Of a DNA stretch of 64,000 nt, positions 11,944 through 23,995 are shown one piece after another; the stretch's first letter is position 1, and the number at the start of each line of letters is the position of its first letter. The notes under the pieces were generated by a model, which saw only the letters and a program-made list of their open reading frames with translations, made no database searches and had not been told where the DNA came from. The position numbers were made by a program, and so were the translations under genes. The DNA is from Allantophomopsis cytisporea (taxonomy: Eukaryota; Ascomycota; Leotiomycetes; Phacidiales; Phacidiaceae), in contig CP103020.1 of the NCBI GenBank assembly GCA_024752435.1, positions 1,922,001-1,986,000 of the forward strand, read 5' to 3'.

Positions 11944-12630
11944 ATGCTCCAAACCTTCCCACTCTTCCCCCACCTCCCCCCAGAACTCCGCACCCAAATC
12001 TGGTCCCACGCCCTCCCACCCCCAAAAGTCCTCTCTCTAACCCTCACCCACGCCAACTCCAAATCCACCACCTCCTCCCCCCAAACCTTGCAAATCCACC
12101 GCCGGCCCCCAACCCTCCTGCACATCACGCACGAAACCCGCTCCCTAGCCCTCAGCACCCTAACCGCAGTGCTCAACCCCCCCGTCTACATAAACCTGTC
12201 CACCGACACGCTGTACATATCTCCCAGCGCCGGGCGCGCCATCACATCGCGCGCAGCCCTACGCGCGCTGCTGCGCGATGGCGACGGCGGGTGTGGGGTG
12301 TTGGACGGGCTGCGGCGCCTGGCGGTGCATTTCGATAATTGGGATAATCTGATTGAGATTGCGCCGCGGGAGTTGGTGGGGGCTGGGGGCGTGTTTGCGG
12401 CGCTTCGGAGGGTCGAGGTTGTGGTGGGGGTTATGGAGGGGCCGTGGGCGGAGAGGGACGAGAGGGATGGGGAGGGGGAGATGGAGATGGAGATTGTGGG
12501 GGTTAGAGGTGAGGCGGAACATATTGGGTTTGTGAGTGCGTTTGTTGCGGAGACGGTGGAGGGTGTGGAGGGCGTGGAGGTTGTTCTTACGTCTGGCAAG
12601 AGGAGGACATGCGAAGTTGGGTTGGAGTGA
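11944..12630 (+). CDS. 2EXR-domain protein (fungal F-box-like family), 228 aa
   Basis: Single-exon gene. Residues 4-85 match the 2EXR pattern common in filamentous ascomycetes: FPLFPHLPPELRTQIWSHAL at the N-terminus, then a Pro-rich linker and a LLHITHETRSLAL helix ending near a D-T-L-Y-I-S strand. The family is expanded in fungi and mostly uncharacterised; it resembles an F-box-like adaptor module, but a role in ubiquitin ligases is not shown. The C-terminal half (residues 115-228) is Gly/Val/Glu-rich with few recognisable features. Base composition is odd: the first 300 coding bases are very C-rich and the last 350 very G-rich on the same strand. Confidence 0.75.
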   Translation: MLQTFPLFPHLPPELRTQIWSHALPPPKVLSLTLTHANSKSTTSSPQTLQIHRRPPTLLHITHETRSLALSTLTAVLNPPVYINLSTDTLYISPSAGRAITSRAALRALLRDGDGGCGVLDGLRRLAVHFDNWDNLIEIAPRELVGAGGVFAALRRVEVVVGVMEGPWAERDERDGEGEMEMEIVGVRGEAEHIGFVSAFVAETVEGVEGVEVVLTSGKRRTCEVGLE

Positions 12631-13100
12631 TGTAGGCACTTGGTAGTCACGTTACTCAGTCATAAATATTACTTCGAACAAGGCTTCAAGATGAAAGGAA
12701 CATTGTGGTAGTGGCACCAATAGGCTTGAAATTCCATTGGCGTAGTGTTATGATATTATCCTAGATCATTGATCTATGTACAAAAGCTTCCCCTGGATAG
12801 ACACAGGAAATCTTCCCCTAAACCTTGGCTCCGCGGCCATTCATTCAATGAAACAATATTCGTAGATGGTGCTAGGAGGCTGGCAGCGACTGACTGAGTG
12901 AGCTTGCCTTAGCATCGCTGCATATGTGCAGACGACAAAGAAGTTCAAGTGCTGCCAATAACTCGGCACGGCAGCTATGAGACAGGCCAGCTCTGGTGCC
13001 TTGTAGGCATGTATTGCGTGCTGGTCCTTGAGGGTGAGGCGGATCAAAATAGTATTTGTTCGTCATTATGGTGGTCATCTCTGAGCGGAAGGTGGCGCTC
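12631..13100. other. Convergent intergenic region
   Basis: This contains the 3' flanks of the 2EXR gene and the NMN adenylyltransferase gene. I see no supportable gene; the short minus-strand frames here lack conserved features. Confidence 0.6.
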
Positions 13101-14054
13101 TCAGCTCTTGGAATTACCGACTGCTGGTGACGCGCGGCCTGATTCCTTGTTCTTTCCCTTGCCGTCAACGGCAGATTCATCCTCATACAAACCGTGCTCT
13201 TCAATGTATTGAATAACCGGTGCAGGAATGAGATATTGAACGCTCATTTCTCTTCGTAGAAAGAGGCGGATCTTTGTACTGCTTACATCGTTTTGGATGA
13301 GCTGTTGGATAACGTAGATGTTCTCCTTCCATGGTTGCAGATTTGTAAGGGCATCATCGATATCGGTACCAGTGCGCTCAACAGTGAACACACCGTATCT
13401 TCCAAGAATATGATCCAGATCCCGTTCACTCCAAACCCCTGGAGTAGACATAGTCTGTACCAGATCCGCACCTGCAAGCAGGACGACCCGGACATGCTTC
13501 TTGTTTCCATCTGTAGTTTCGACACCACCAATGACCTCGTTGATCTCGCGCTCAAAGTGGTCAAGTACAAGAGCAGTGGGCATGTAATCCTTCTGAACAG
13601 CCTCCCATGGATCGACCATAAGCCAGTTCGAGGTTTGGTCAACAGCCAACTCACACATTCGTAATCTAATATTGGTAAGCATAAAGATATATCAGTAGTA
13701 ACATATGACGGACCTGTGCTCCGAGCTTGCAAGACCAGCCTTCTTGTATGCGTCGGATACGGGAGAGAGGTAACCACCCATGACCTCGAACTCTGTGTTG
13801 AATTTGGCAAAATCTGCGGCCATTTCGAACATTCTCAAGTGCAGGTAGGTAATGGGCGAAAAGGAACCGCAGGCGACGAGAACCAACGGTGTCTTTTCGG
13901 GATTATTCATGCGTCTCTTGAGTCGGTGAGTTGGGAAACTGTATGTCGCGAGTGTCTGTTCCGCGGCGGATGTCGGGATTTGCGACGTCATTGTTGCCGT
14001 GTCAAGAGTGGCTCCGGACATGTCGGTATCGGATGAACTGGTGACAGAAGACAT
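13101..14054 (-). CDS. NMA1: Nicotinamide/nicotinate-mononucleotide adenylyltransferase
   Basis: Makes NAD+ (or deamido-NAD+) from the mononucleotide and ATP, the final shared step of NAD synthesis and salvage. Exon 1 is 14054-13714, the intron is 13666-13713 (48 bp), and exon 2 is 13665-13101; the product is 301 aa. ATG 14054 is the first in-frame ATG. The nucleotidyl-transferase dinucleotide motif GSFSPITYLHLRMFE is at about residues 65-80. The splice join restores the conserved EHRLRMCELA helix, which confirms the junction. Further family motifs are LLAGADLVQTM with the downstream W, GRYGVFTVERTGTD, and the C-terminal VSSTKIRLFLRR nucleotide-binding motif. The donor is GTCCGT, a weak non-consensus 5' splice site. 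The Ser/Thr-rich first 50 residues are a fungal N-terminal extension. Lysine- and glycine-rich C-terminal tail. Confidence 0.93.
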
Positions 14055-17000
14055 CTCGCGATAAGAAGGACAGAGGGATATATGTATTGAATTCGACAGG
14101 CAGCAGTCCCAGGGTGTGAATGCTGGTGATCGGAAATGGGTGATTCTTCGAGGTGCGGCGGACGGGCGCAATAGCGCAAGGAATTGACGGAATGCCGTAA
14201 TGAGGTTCTCGAGAGGAAATTGGGTTGCAGAGAGAGTGTCGGCTCGTTGATGTTGTTGTAAAGGTAAGTTGAGTGGACTTTGATTTCTGTTTGAGAGGAC
14301 GAGCGAGGGATTATGAGTAATGGAGGGAATTGGTGGTATTGGTTGTATTGTCGAAGAATGGTTTCTGGACGGATGGGAGTCAGAGGAGGGGCTGAGCTGC
14401 TAGAGATGTTTTGATTTGCGGGAGGACGGAAGTACTTGGTACTCTTGCTACTCTCTGTACGTGGTAACGATGTCGGAGGTGGGGTTTCTTTTTCTGCATG
14501 TCGTTTTGGGTGCTTTTTGTGTGTGAGGGCGTGCCAGTCAGTGCGTGTGCCTGACCCATTTCATGCTTACTTGAGCCAAAGCCAATCCTTAGTCTGAGTG
14601 GATTTTACGTGGGGTTCACGTTGAGTTGAGCATGTCACGGGTGTTTGACAAATCCAAGCTCAGCCAAGAATCAAGAGTTTCGTTCAGTCAAACGCTTTGA
14701 TCAATAAGATAAGTGGGAAGAGTCTTTCTTGCATCGACCTCAGCCAGTAGTTTCAAGGCGATTCAAGAGCTGTTTGAGGGCACTCACCACTCTTGACACG
14801 TCTGAAGTCTGAATGAAGTGTAAAGGTTTGAGATTTGAGGTCTGAAGTCTGAAGTCTGAATGATAAACCGGAGTTCACTTGATAACAGTCTTTTAAAGTG
14901 GAGTGAAATACAGTAGCTCTCTTATTCAGTACAGTGTACATCCTTCTCCGTTCCTTGGTGCATACATAAGCAAGTGCCCATTGAAATCGAGAGAGAGTGC
15001 TCCGTAAATACGGTCTCTTGAGTGAGAGCGGGCAGAAAATTGCCCGAACTCGTGACTACCAGATGTCCAATTTACCCCATTGAGCATCACTTTCCCGATT
15101 GCGCGATAGTGACTCGCCTTTGCTCCTCAATCACGTTATTCACTGCACAATTTGTTTTCCATCTGAGTCTGAGTCTCGTCTGAGTCGCTTAATGCACGAA
15201 GGGATTTTGTGCATATGAATATTCTTATCTCATCCTTATCATTTGCATTCCGTGCTTGCTAGTCGCTTTCACTTTCTTGTCTTTTTGGATGACCCGGATA
15301 TATAATCACCTTGCATGTTGGCCGCATCGAAGTATTTCTACAATTGCTTTGAAATACATGCATTTCAAATTATATATGCATTGTTAAGCTGCGGCTTCTT
15401 CGTCAGTGTAGGAATAAACTGTTCCACGCTCCTCACTACCCACTACCCTCGGGAAAGACGTGTCGAGACTTCGTCGTTGAGACCCAATTTCTCCCTTGCG
15501 AATCAAGTCATGTGTGTGCAGCTCGAATATCACGACTTCAATGACCAGCACTTGCTGACAAACTATAGTGTATCATCCATGGGACTTTTCATAGCTAGAT
15601 ATTGACAATAATGTGCTCTCATATCAACAGAAGCGTTGTGTTATTATCTGTGTGGCCTGTTGATACTTTAATCGTTTAGGACCTCGGCACACGTTGTAGA
15701 TCATCTTTTTTGATATCTCCTTTCGTAACTTGCGAAAAGGAACACTTCGAAGTTTGGGGCCAAGATAAAGGATGTAATACACCAAAAAACAAATATGCAT
15801 TCCTTCGTTACACAATTTCGATCATAGTATTTTGTGCGCAATTTGTTGCAGAATGGGAAACCGAAGTTTATCTGCGGATATACTTCACAGAGCAAGGTGT
15901 CTTGATCAATATCTTGTGGGTCATATTCTACCTACTTGATGATACTCCTTCCCTTGAGCTTGTTACATCACCCATGTCAGCCGCCTAGCTTGGAATATCA
16001 TTTCGAATATCAAGCTCGATGCGCTATGTATGTTTGTTTGCTAGGAACATTCTCATCTTGATTGGTTGTATAGAGGAATTGAGGCTCTTACAGCCTTCCC
16101 CGGATGACCTCGATAGAATTGGTACCGAAGGTTAACAGAGCTGCAAACAAACAGGTCTTTCGGCATGCAGGATAATAACAAACAAGGAACAGAAATCCTA
16201 ACGGTTCCAAGATGCAAAGCTGAAAGCGAACATAAATTTCCTCAAGGGCTGATGTTTAAAATTGGAAGCGTCGAGGACGCGACTCATATGAACGCTGAGC
16301 ATACACTGCAACACTACGCCTTAACCGCTGACGACTTTTCAATTGTATTGTGCTCATGTTCATCCAAACTTGTCCTTTGTCGGACCTTTTCGACTTCGTA
16401 CTTGTTCCCTCACCCATCCCTCTGAAACTTGGGTATAGGGGTCCTCGAGAAGATATATCATCGTCAAACTCCTTTCACGTTGTCCGGGAAGCTGTTTAGG
16501 CTTTTATGCCGTGAAATTTCTTTGAGGAGCATGTTCCATATCCTGTGATCAGTAGCCTTGTTCAATCGACTCACTCGTGACACATAGCCCAACCAGCACA
16601 TACATACATACGAAGGAGTCCGAGGAAGCACTGGATAAGCTGTACAGCTCACCATTCGACTTTACCCGACTCTGCTGCATCTCTCGGAGCAAAGCTTGAA
16701 AGAAAGAACTTGTCCTCCTGATTATCTTAATCCCCTCTCAATACTCATTCCATAGAATAGTCCCGTCCATATCCGATTTGTATGTACCTCATTTCACTCT
16801 TTCATTCACTCAGTCAGTCAGTCCGGCGATTGTTGTCGCTCGGTAGCAAACGACCTAAGCTAATTATCGGACTCCCTCAGTTCTGAGTCCCAAGTCCCTC
16901 AGCCTAAGGTGTCGGAGTACAGTGACCGAACTGCATCATACCTCTCACCCATCTAACCTCACAATCAGATCCTCCTCAATATTCCCCCCCCATATCTCCA

Positions 17001-17362
17001 TCCCCCATCAACAGCATCAATCTCCAACAAAGATCACAACTTGAACTCAATTACCCTCTACTCCCAAAGTATTTTCGAATTACCTCCCCGCCTATGGCGC
17101 GACCTTAATGGCAAATTCGAATAACCAGCGAGTGCCTTCCACATCCATCGACCCAAGCCCTCCTGCACTTTCCACATCTACTACTGCGAGGTACTTACAA
17201 CACATCTTCACATTTTTGATCCACATTCTCTTTCCCTTCCATCCGCGTTACTTGCCATCGCATTGAGCCTCATATCTGTCTATTCTACTTCACGTCCACG
17301 CCACTACGTCGTTGAAGATGTATAGACAGTTCTGAGGACGTTCTACGTTCAACCACATACTC
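14055..17362. other. 3.3 kb divergent intergenic region
   Basis: Separates the NMA1 and UFD4 starts. It is A+T-rich at 15,200-16,100 and pyrimidine-rich near 16,960-17,080. Short imperfect direct repeats of a GTCTGAA-type word lie around 14,800-14,865. No frame here looks coding except the possible upstream exon of UFD4 at 17,108-17,190. A very short upstream frame (ATG 17,094 to TAA 17,108) precedes it. Confidence 0.5.
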
Positions 17363-20300
17363 ATGCCTTCTTCCAGAGCCACTCGTTCGACTCGTGCGTC
17401 TGCCCGGCAAGCAGCCTCCTCGTCCTCCTCAGACCCACCAACGAATAACTCGTCCACCGCCGTCGCTCCCCCCGTATCTGCTGCTCCCACTTTCGCTGCT
17501 GCTCCTTCAGCAACACCTCGAACTCCATCATCGTCTCGAAAACGTAAGGCTCCAGCACGTGAGGCTAGCTCAGCAGTCGACCAAGATACCAACAAGCCAC
17601 CTTCTACAAGACGATCGAAACGCCAAAAGGTTTCCGAGCCAGAACAACCTCCTCCACCTCCTCCACCGGCCACAGCTGCGCGCCGTAAAAAGGGAAAAGG
17701 TGTAGCGGCTATGTCGAGCACTGGGTAAGCAACGCCACTTACCAGTCACTTTGGATAAATTGCTGATATATCAAAGAACACCTGCAGGTCCCTCAGATGA
17801 ACACGTAGATACTAGCGTTGGATCTTCGAGGCGTAAGTCAAACAACAAAAGCAAGAAAGGTGGCCAAGGTCTTGACAATATTCCCAATATTGTACAACCA
17901 GATACTGACTTGATGATATAGATACTTCACAAATCACATCATCCTCGAGTCGTCGATCTAAACGTGGCGTCCCCAATAAAGATGTTGACACTGAGATGAA
18001 GGGCACAGATGAGAAAACAGCATCGGCTGATGAAGATGGCGACCCAGAGGAAGACAATTCTGATGATGACGACGACGAGAATCCGGCTCCGGACTACGAT
18101 GGAGAAGATGACGATGACGATGATGATCCGTTTGCTGGATTTGGACGTCCTGGAGGTCCTCCCCATGGCCTTTCAAGCACATTGAGAGCGCTCAGCGGTA
18201 TGATGTCTGGGGTCTCTTCGAGGCTCCGAAACATTTTGTCCAATCTGAAGAATAAAAATGATCCTTCGGTACAATTGATTGCTCTGCAAGACCTCTCGGA
18301 GATTCTTTTGGTATCTACAGAAGACAACTTATCTGGTCACTTTTCCCCGGATGCCTTTGTAAAAGAGCTTGTGGCTTTGATGCAACCCTCAGAATTTGGA
18401 GAAGAAAATCCCGAAATGATGCTACTTGCTTGCCGCTGCATTGCCAACCTCATGGAAGCATTACCTGCGAGCACGGCTAACGTCGTGTATGGTGGTGCTG
18501 TTCCCGTCCTTTGCCAAAAATTACTTGAGATTCATTTCATCGATCTAGCTGAACAAGCCTTAAGTGTATGTATTGAATGCCAAGGAGACGGACCGTACGA
18601 GCTAACAATCTCTCTAGACTCTCGAAAAGATATCGGTCGAATATCCAGCTACAATTGTTCGTGAAGGTGGTCTTACTGCTTGCTTGACATACCTCGACTT
18701 CTTCGCTACAAGCACACAACGCTCTGCTGTTACCACAGCTGCTAATTGTTGCCGAAATATCCCAGAAGACTCGTTTGACGTGATCCGCGATGTTATGCCC
18801 ATCTTACTCAACGTATTGGGCAGCAGCGACCAGAAAGTCGTTGAGCAAGGATCTCTCTGTGTTTCACGTGTAGTTGAGAGCTTCAAGTATCACCCAAGTA
18901 AGCTTGAGGAACTGGTCAGCACGGATCTCTTGAGGGCAATCCTTCGCCTTTTACTCCCAGGGACTACAAATCTCATTGGACCTAACATTCACACCCAATT
19001 CCTCCGTGTTCTGGCAATTACTGCCAAAGCAAGCCCACGTCTATCAGCAGAGCTCTTCAAGATGAACATTGTTGAGACCTTGTATCAGATTCTTACAGGT
19101 GTTTCTCCACCAACCCCATCAGATGATGTTGCTTCGAAACTGGACAGCGTGGTTATCATGCAGGCACTTATTCACAGACCTCGCGACCAGATCATTGAGA
19201 CTCTGAACGTTATCTGCGAACTGCTTCCAGAATTACCTTATGACTCTGAGTCGTATATGGATGAGCTCATGGATATCGCAGCTGGTGGCGATGTGGGTGC
19301 GCTAGATGGACGCAAGAAATCTGCCAACGACAAGCGTCTTGAGCTTCTGGGAGGCTGCAAGGCCGAAGTCAAGAGATTCGCAATTATTTTGTTCCCCACT
19401 CTGACTGACGCTTTCTCCAGCACCGTCAATCTCAGCGTGCGCCAGAAAGTACTTACGGCTCAGCTCAAAATGCTCTCTAATCTTGACGTAGAGATTCTGA
19501 CTGAGGCTTTGAGGTCTGTTCCATACGCTTCTTTCTTGGCTGCCATTCTTTCCCAGCAGGAGAACCCAAGTCTGGTCAACTCTGCCTTACAAGCGGCAGA
19601 ACTACTGCTTCATCGCCTCGGAGAAATATACCGCTACCAGTTCTACCGTGAGGGAGTTATCGCACAGATCACAAAGTTAGCTGAATTTCAGCCACCAGTG
19701 AAGGAGAACAAGATCTTATCGACTAATCCAGAAGCTGAGAACGCCACCAACGGAACGTCAAAAGATAGCAAGCAGACCTCAAAGCAGAGCAAAACTGAAG
19801 TTGTGGCTCAGCGTAACGAAGATGAGGAGCATTTTGATTCTTCAGATGGCGAGAACGATGAGGATATTCACCATGGAGATGGCCAAGATGACGCTACTGC
19901 TTCTCCGGCCAGCTCTGCAGGCTCTACTATGTCACTCGATGGTCGTCCAGGTCCTGTACCTTCTGTATTGACTAGCATGCAGCAACTGATTACACTCCGC
20001 GCAAAGAAGTTCCTTGATGTTCACGAAAAGGAAAATGAAAGCAAGCAGATGAAACAGAAGGCTTCGAAAATCCTTACCAATCTCCAGGGTCTTGCTGCAG
20101 AGATCGAGAATTTCTACCTTCATCAAGGTCCGGGTGACGGACAAGCTCTTTTCGAAAAGCTTGCTGTCAATTTTGATGGCGACGTCCTCGAAAGTGTTAC
20201 TAGTGCCGAGCTTATGAACTCCGAGGTGGTCCGAGTACTTCTAGACGTCTTTAACAACCCTGATGAGCGACTTGCAAACGATGCAAGATCTTCGTTCCTG

Positions 20301-23265
20301 GAGGTCTTCATGGGCCGTACAGTTTCGAGGAAGTCTGGTACCGTTAGTGCCGACTCGCCTGCTACTCCGTTCAGTATTCTTATCCATAAACTACAAGACT
20401 TGCTCAGCCGTTCAGAGCACTTTGAAGTCATCACAGTTCATCAAAATACGTTCGATGGCAATAGGAGTAGTGCGGCATCAATGTTGGCAAAGCAAATTCG
20501 TCTGAAGCTTGTCGCAGATGACGATTCTGAGATCCCACGACCATATAGGAATATAATGGTATCCATTCATGCGATTGCAACATTTAAGGCTCTCGATGAT
20601 TACCTCCGACCTCGTATAAATGTTCATGATAGACCACGCGTACCACGAACACGCGAGGGACTCTCTGGCGCCCTTGCAGCTCTCGCTGCTGCTGGTCTTC
20701 CAAATCCCTATGATAGTAGTTTACAAAGTGCTAGACAGAGACTCCTTGAACGCAGTATGCTTGCTGCTGGTGTCTCGCCATCTGATGCTGCTCCAGCCAC
20801 ACCACCCCAACGTTCTTCAAAGAAGTCAAGAACTCCAAAGTCTGAGACAAGTGCAGCCCCTGCAGCCGCAGAGTCGGCTTCTGCTACGACACAAGATAAG
20901 CCAGCTACCAGACGCTCAAGTCGACGTCAGCAAGCACAAACTGAACCAACTCCACCAGGCCCCGTGCAGGACCCGGAAGCCCTACAAGAAACCCTAGAGT
21001 GTGCAGACGAGCGCACCGTTTCTGATGATGAGGATATGGAGGACAGTGCAGCCTTGGATGCCATTGTCGGTGAACTTGACGAAGACATGGAGGAAGAAAC
21101 TCCAACTGAGGATCCTTCCGCTGTCAGTGTTGAAGTTGCAACGACTGGCAAAGTCACAGCCAAGAGAGAGGATGGTACTCGTGTTGCGACTCCTTCTCAG
21201 GTTCCAGGAACCGCACCACGTAAACCATCCTCGACAAAGTCTTCGGCATCTCCAGCCGTACCAACCTCTACTGCTGCCACCCCAAGTACCAGAGATAGAC
21301 CAATGTCCTACTCTGCTGCTATTCAGGCTACTCCCCAAGATTGGCATATTGAGTTTAGCATTGACGGTAAAAGTATTCCAAATGAGACAACCATTTACCG
21401 TGCAGTTCACAACAGCACTGCTGTTGCTGAAGACAACTCAAGTAGAAGCGTCTGGTCAGGAATTCACCCAATCAAGTTCAGACGCGTTGCTGGACCTCCA
21501 CCTCCAGAGCCAAGCTCTCTGTCTCAAATGACCGATTCTGCATCGGAGACTACAGCATCTGGCATTCCAGCCTCATTGGACAAGCACCCCGCCACCTCAT
21601 CCATTTTACGCTTACTTAATATTTTACACGCTTTGAACGCCAATCTTGACGATGTATTGGCCGAGAACAAAGACACATTGAAGCTCAATGCCGAGCCGCT
21701 TTCCCAATTCGTCAACACAAAGCTCACAGCAAAACTTAACCGTCAACTCGAGGAGCCTCTGATCGTTGCAAGTAACTGTCTCCCAAGTTGGAGCGAGGAC
21801 CTTGCTCGTCTGTATCCATTCTTGTTCCCATTCGAAACCAGACATCTCTTCTTACAGTCAACGTCATTCGGTTATGCCCGATCTATGACCCGTTGGCAGA
21901 ATGCTCAGTCTGCAGACGATTCTCGACGTGATCGTCATAGAGATGAACGACCGTTCCTTGGTCGTCTCCAGCGACAAAAGGTCCGCATATCGCGGTCAAA
22001 GATTCTTGAGTCATCTCTCAAGGTCATGGAACTTTATGGATCCTCTCAAAGTATCTTGGAGGTGGAGTACTTCGAAGAGGTTGGGACTGGACTCGGTCCA
22101 ACCCTCGAATTCTATTCTACAGTTTCCAAGGAATTCTCGAAGAAGAAGCTTAAGATGTGGCGCGAGTCCGACGCAAACGATGCTGACGAGTATGCATTTG
22201 GTGCTCGAGGCTTGTTCCCAGCTCCAATGAGTGAGGAGCAAGCAACAAACGAGAACGGCAAGCGTATCCTGCACTTGTTTAAGATGCTTGGAAAGTTCGT
22301 TGCTAGATCTATGATCGATTCCCGCATCATCGACGTCTCATTCAACCCCACCTTCTTCCGTATTGGTGATGGATCAAACCCGGTCACTCCATCGCTTGGT
22401 GCTGTTAAGACTGTGGATTCTCAGTTGGCTTCATCTTTGAAACTCGTACGGAAGTTCGCTTTGGCAAAGAAAGCCATCGACGAGGATGGTAGTCTTACAG
22501 CTGCTCAGAAGGTTGAGGCAGCTGAAGCCGTCGAGATATCCGGAGCACGCATTGGAGACCTTGGTCTTGACTTTACACTCCCTGGCTACGATATGGAGCT
22601 TATTCCTAATGGGAGCAATATTCCTGTAACAATTGAGAATGTGAGCCAGTACGTCGACAAAGTCATTGATATGACTCTAGGAAGTGGTGTTCAGCGCCAA
22701 GTCGATGCTTTCAGAGCAGGGTTCACACAGGTCTTCCCTTACTCCGCCTTGAGTGCATTCACTCCTGATGAATTGGTTATGCTCTTTGGTAGAATTGAGG
22801 AGGATTGGTCGTTGGAAAGTATGTATATTCGTTTTCCGATAATATTCTCGCATGCTAACATTTTATAGCATTGATGGACTCAATTAAGGCCGATCATGGT
22901 TTCAACATGGATAGCAAGAGTGTCAAGAATTTACTGCAGACAATGAGTGAGCTCTCTCTGGCCGAGAGACGCGATTTCTTGCAATTCACAACTGGTAGCC
23001 CTAAGCTTCCTATTGGAGGTAAGTCATATTGTTCCTAACTCTTTGGATATATGCTAACTATGTCTAAGGCTTCAAGAGTCTTACCCCAATGTTCACTGTG
23101 GTCTGCAAGCCCAGCGAACCGCCCTACACTTCCGATGACTACTTGCCCAGTGTTATGACTTGTGTCAACTATCTCAAGCTGCCTGACTACACCGATCTGG
23201 ACGTTATGAGACGACGCATGGGCACCGCCATCCGAGAAGGTCAAGGAGCCTTCCACCTGTCTTAG
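17363..23265 (+). CDS. UFD4: HECT-type E3 ubiquitin ligase, Ufd4/TRIP12 family
   Basis: Ligase of the ubiquitin-fusion-degradation and N-degron route. Six exons: 17363-17724, 17777-17832, 17922-18565, 18618-22818, 22869-23018 and 23069-23265, joining to 1869 aa. All introns are GT-AG (50-89 bp), several with clear GCTAAC- or CTGAY-like branch sites. The N-terminus is Ser/Ala/Arg-rich (including a Pro8 run), followed by an acidic Asp tract near residues 175-205 and armadillo-like helical repeats (about 215-640: GMMSGVSSRLRNILSNLK and LLACRCIANLMEALP). A long charged linker precedes the C-terminal HECT domain. The catalytic Cys is residue 1836 in TCVNYLKLP, 33 residues from the end as in active HECT enzymes. 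The second exon boundary was chosen as AAAG at 17776 because the nearer CAG acceptors run into stops. An alternative 5' exon is possible (see findings). Confidence 0.93.
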
Positions 23266-23995
23266 GAATGTTTATTACATATGATGGGAAGCGCGCCGTC
23301 AGCACTGGGTTTCTAATTCACTCATCAATTCTGTCCAGTGTCTGCCGGGGTGCAATCTCGCACATGATTTGTATTTATGACTTGTTCTGTTCCCCCACTT
23401 TTTAAAGTCCTTTTTTCGGAGTTGTCACTCTGGACGGCCGGTGAACTACATTGCATGGACGGTCGTTCGGGCGTTTCGATGGGGTATGACAGCGTATGGC
23501 TTTGCTTGTTGCTTTGGACTCAAATAGAGGAAATTGAAGATTTTAAGCACGATTGCGTTTTTGTGAGAGTAGATATGTATCTATGAATGAAAACAACTCA
23601 GAGGTTGTGAAATAGTAATGCTGATTACGAATTTGTGACCAATACAATGCTCATGATGCTTGTATGAAGTCTGATAGTACATACTATAATTCATGGTAAA
23701 CTTCTTAAATCGATGTGTTGTGGCTGATGTTGACTGTATCTTACCTAGTTCTTGTGGTTAGTGGCTCGGGCTTCATTGTCGTCATTATCGAGAAAGCCAT
23801 TTCTTAAATAAATAAATTAAATAGATGCCCCCCACACCCCACAATCATGCCCACAATTTCGACATGATCCATGAACATAGACAACGGTGCGATACTCAAT
23901 ATTCTACATGTTTCTTTCAACCTTCACGTCCTTTACAAACATCTATTCAATAATAGCGAAAATCTACTCCGCGCAGCTGCGCGAAACATCACATT
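23266..23995. other. Intergenic region
   Basis: UFD4 3' flank and promoter of the CUE2-like gene. T-rich near 23,380-23,420, A+T-rich at 23,600-23,830. I see no gene. Confidence 0.6.
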
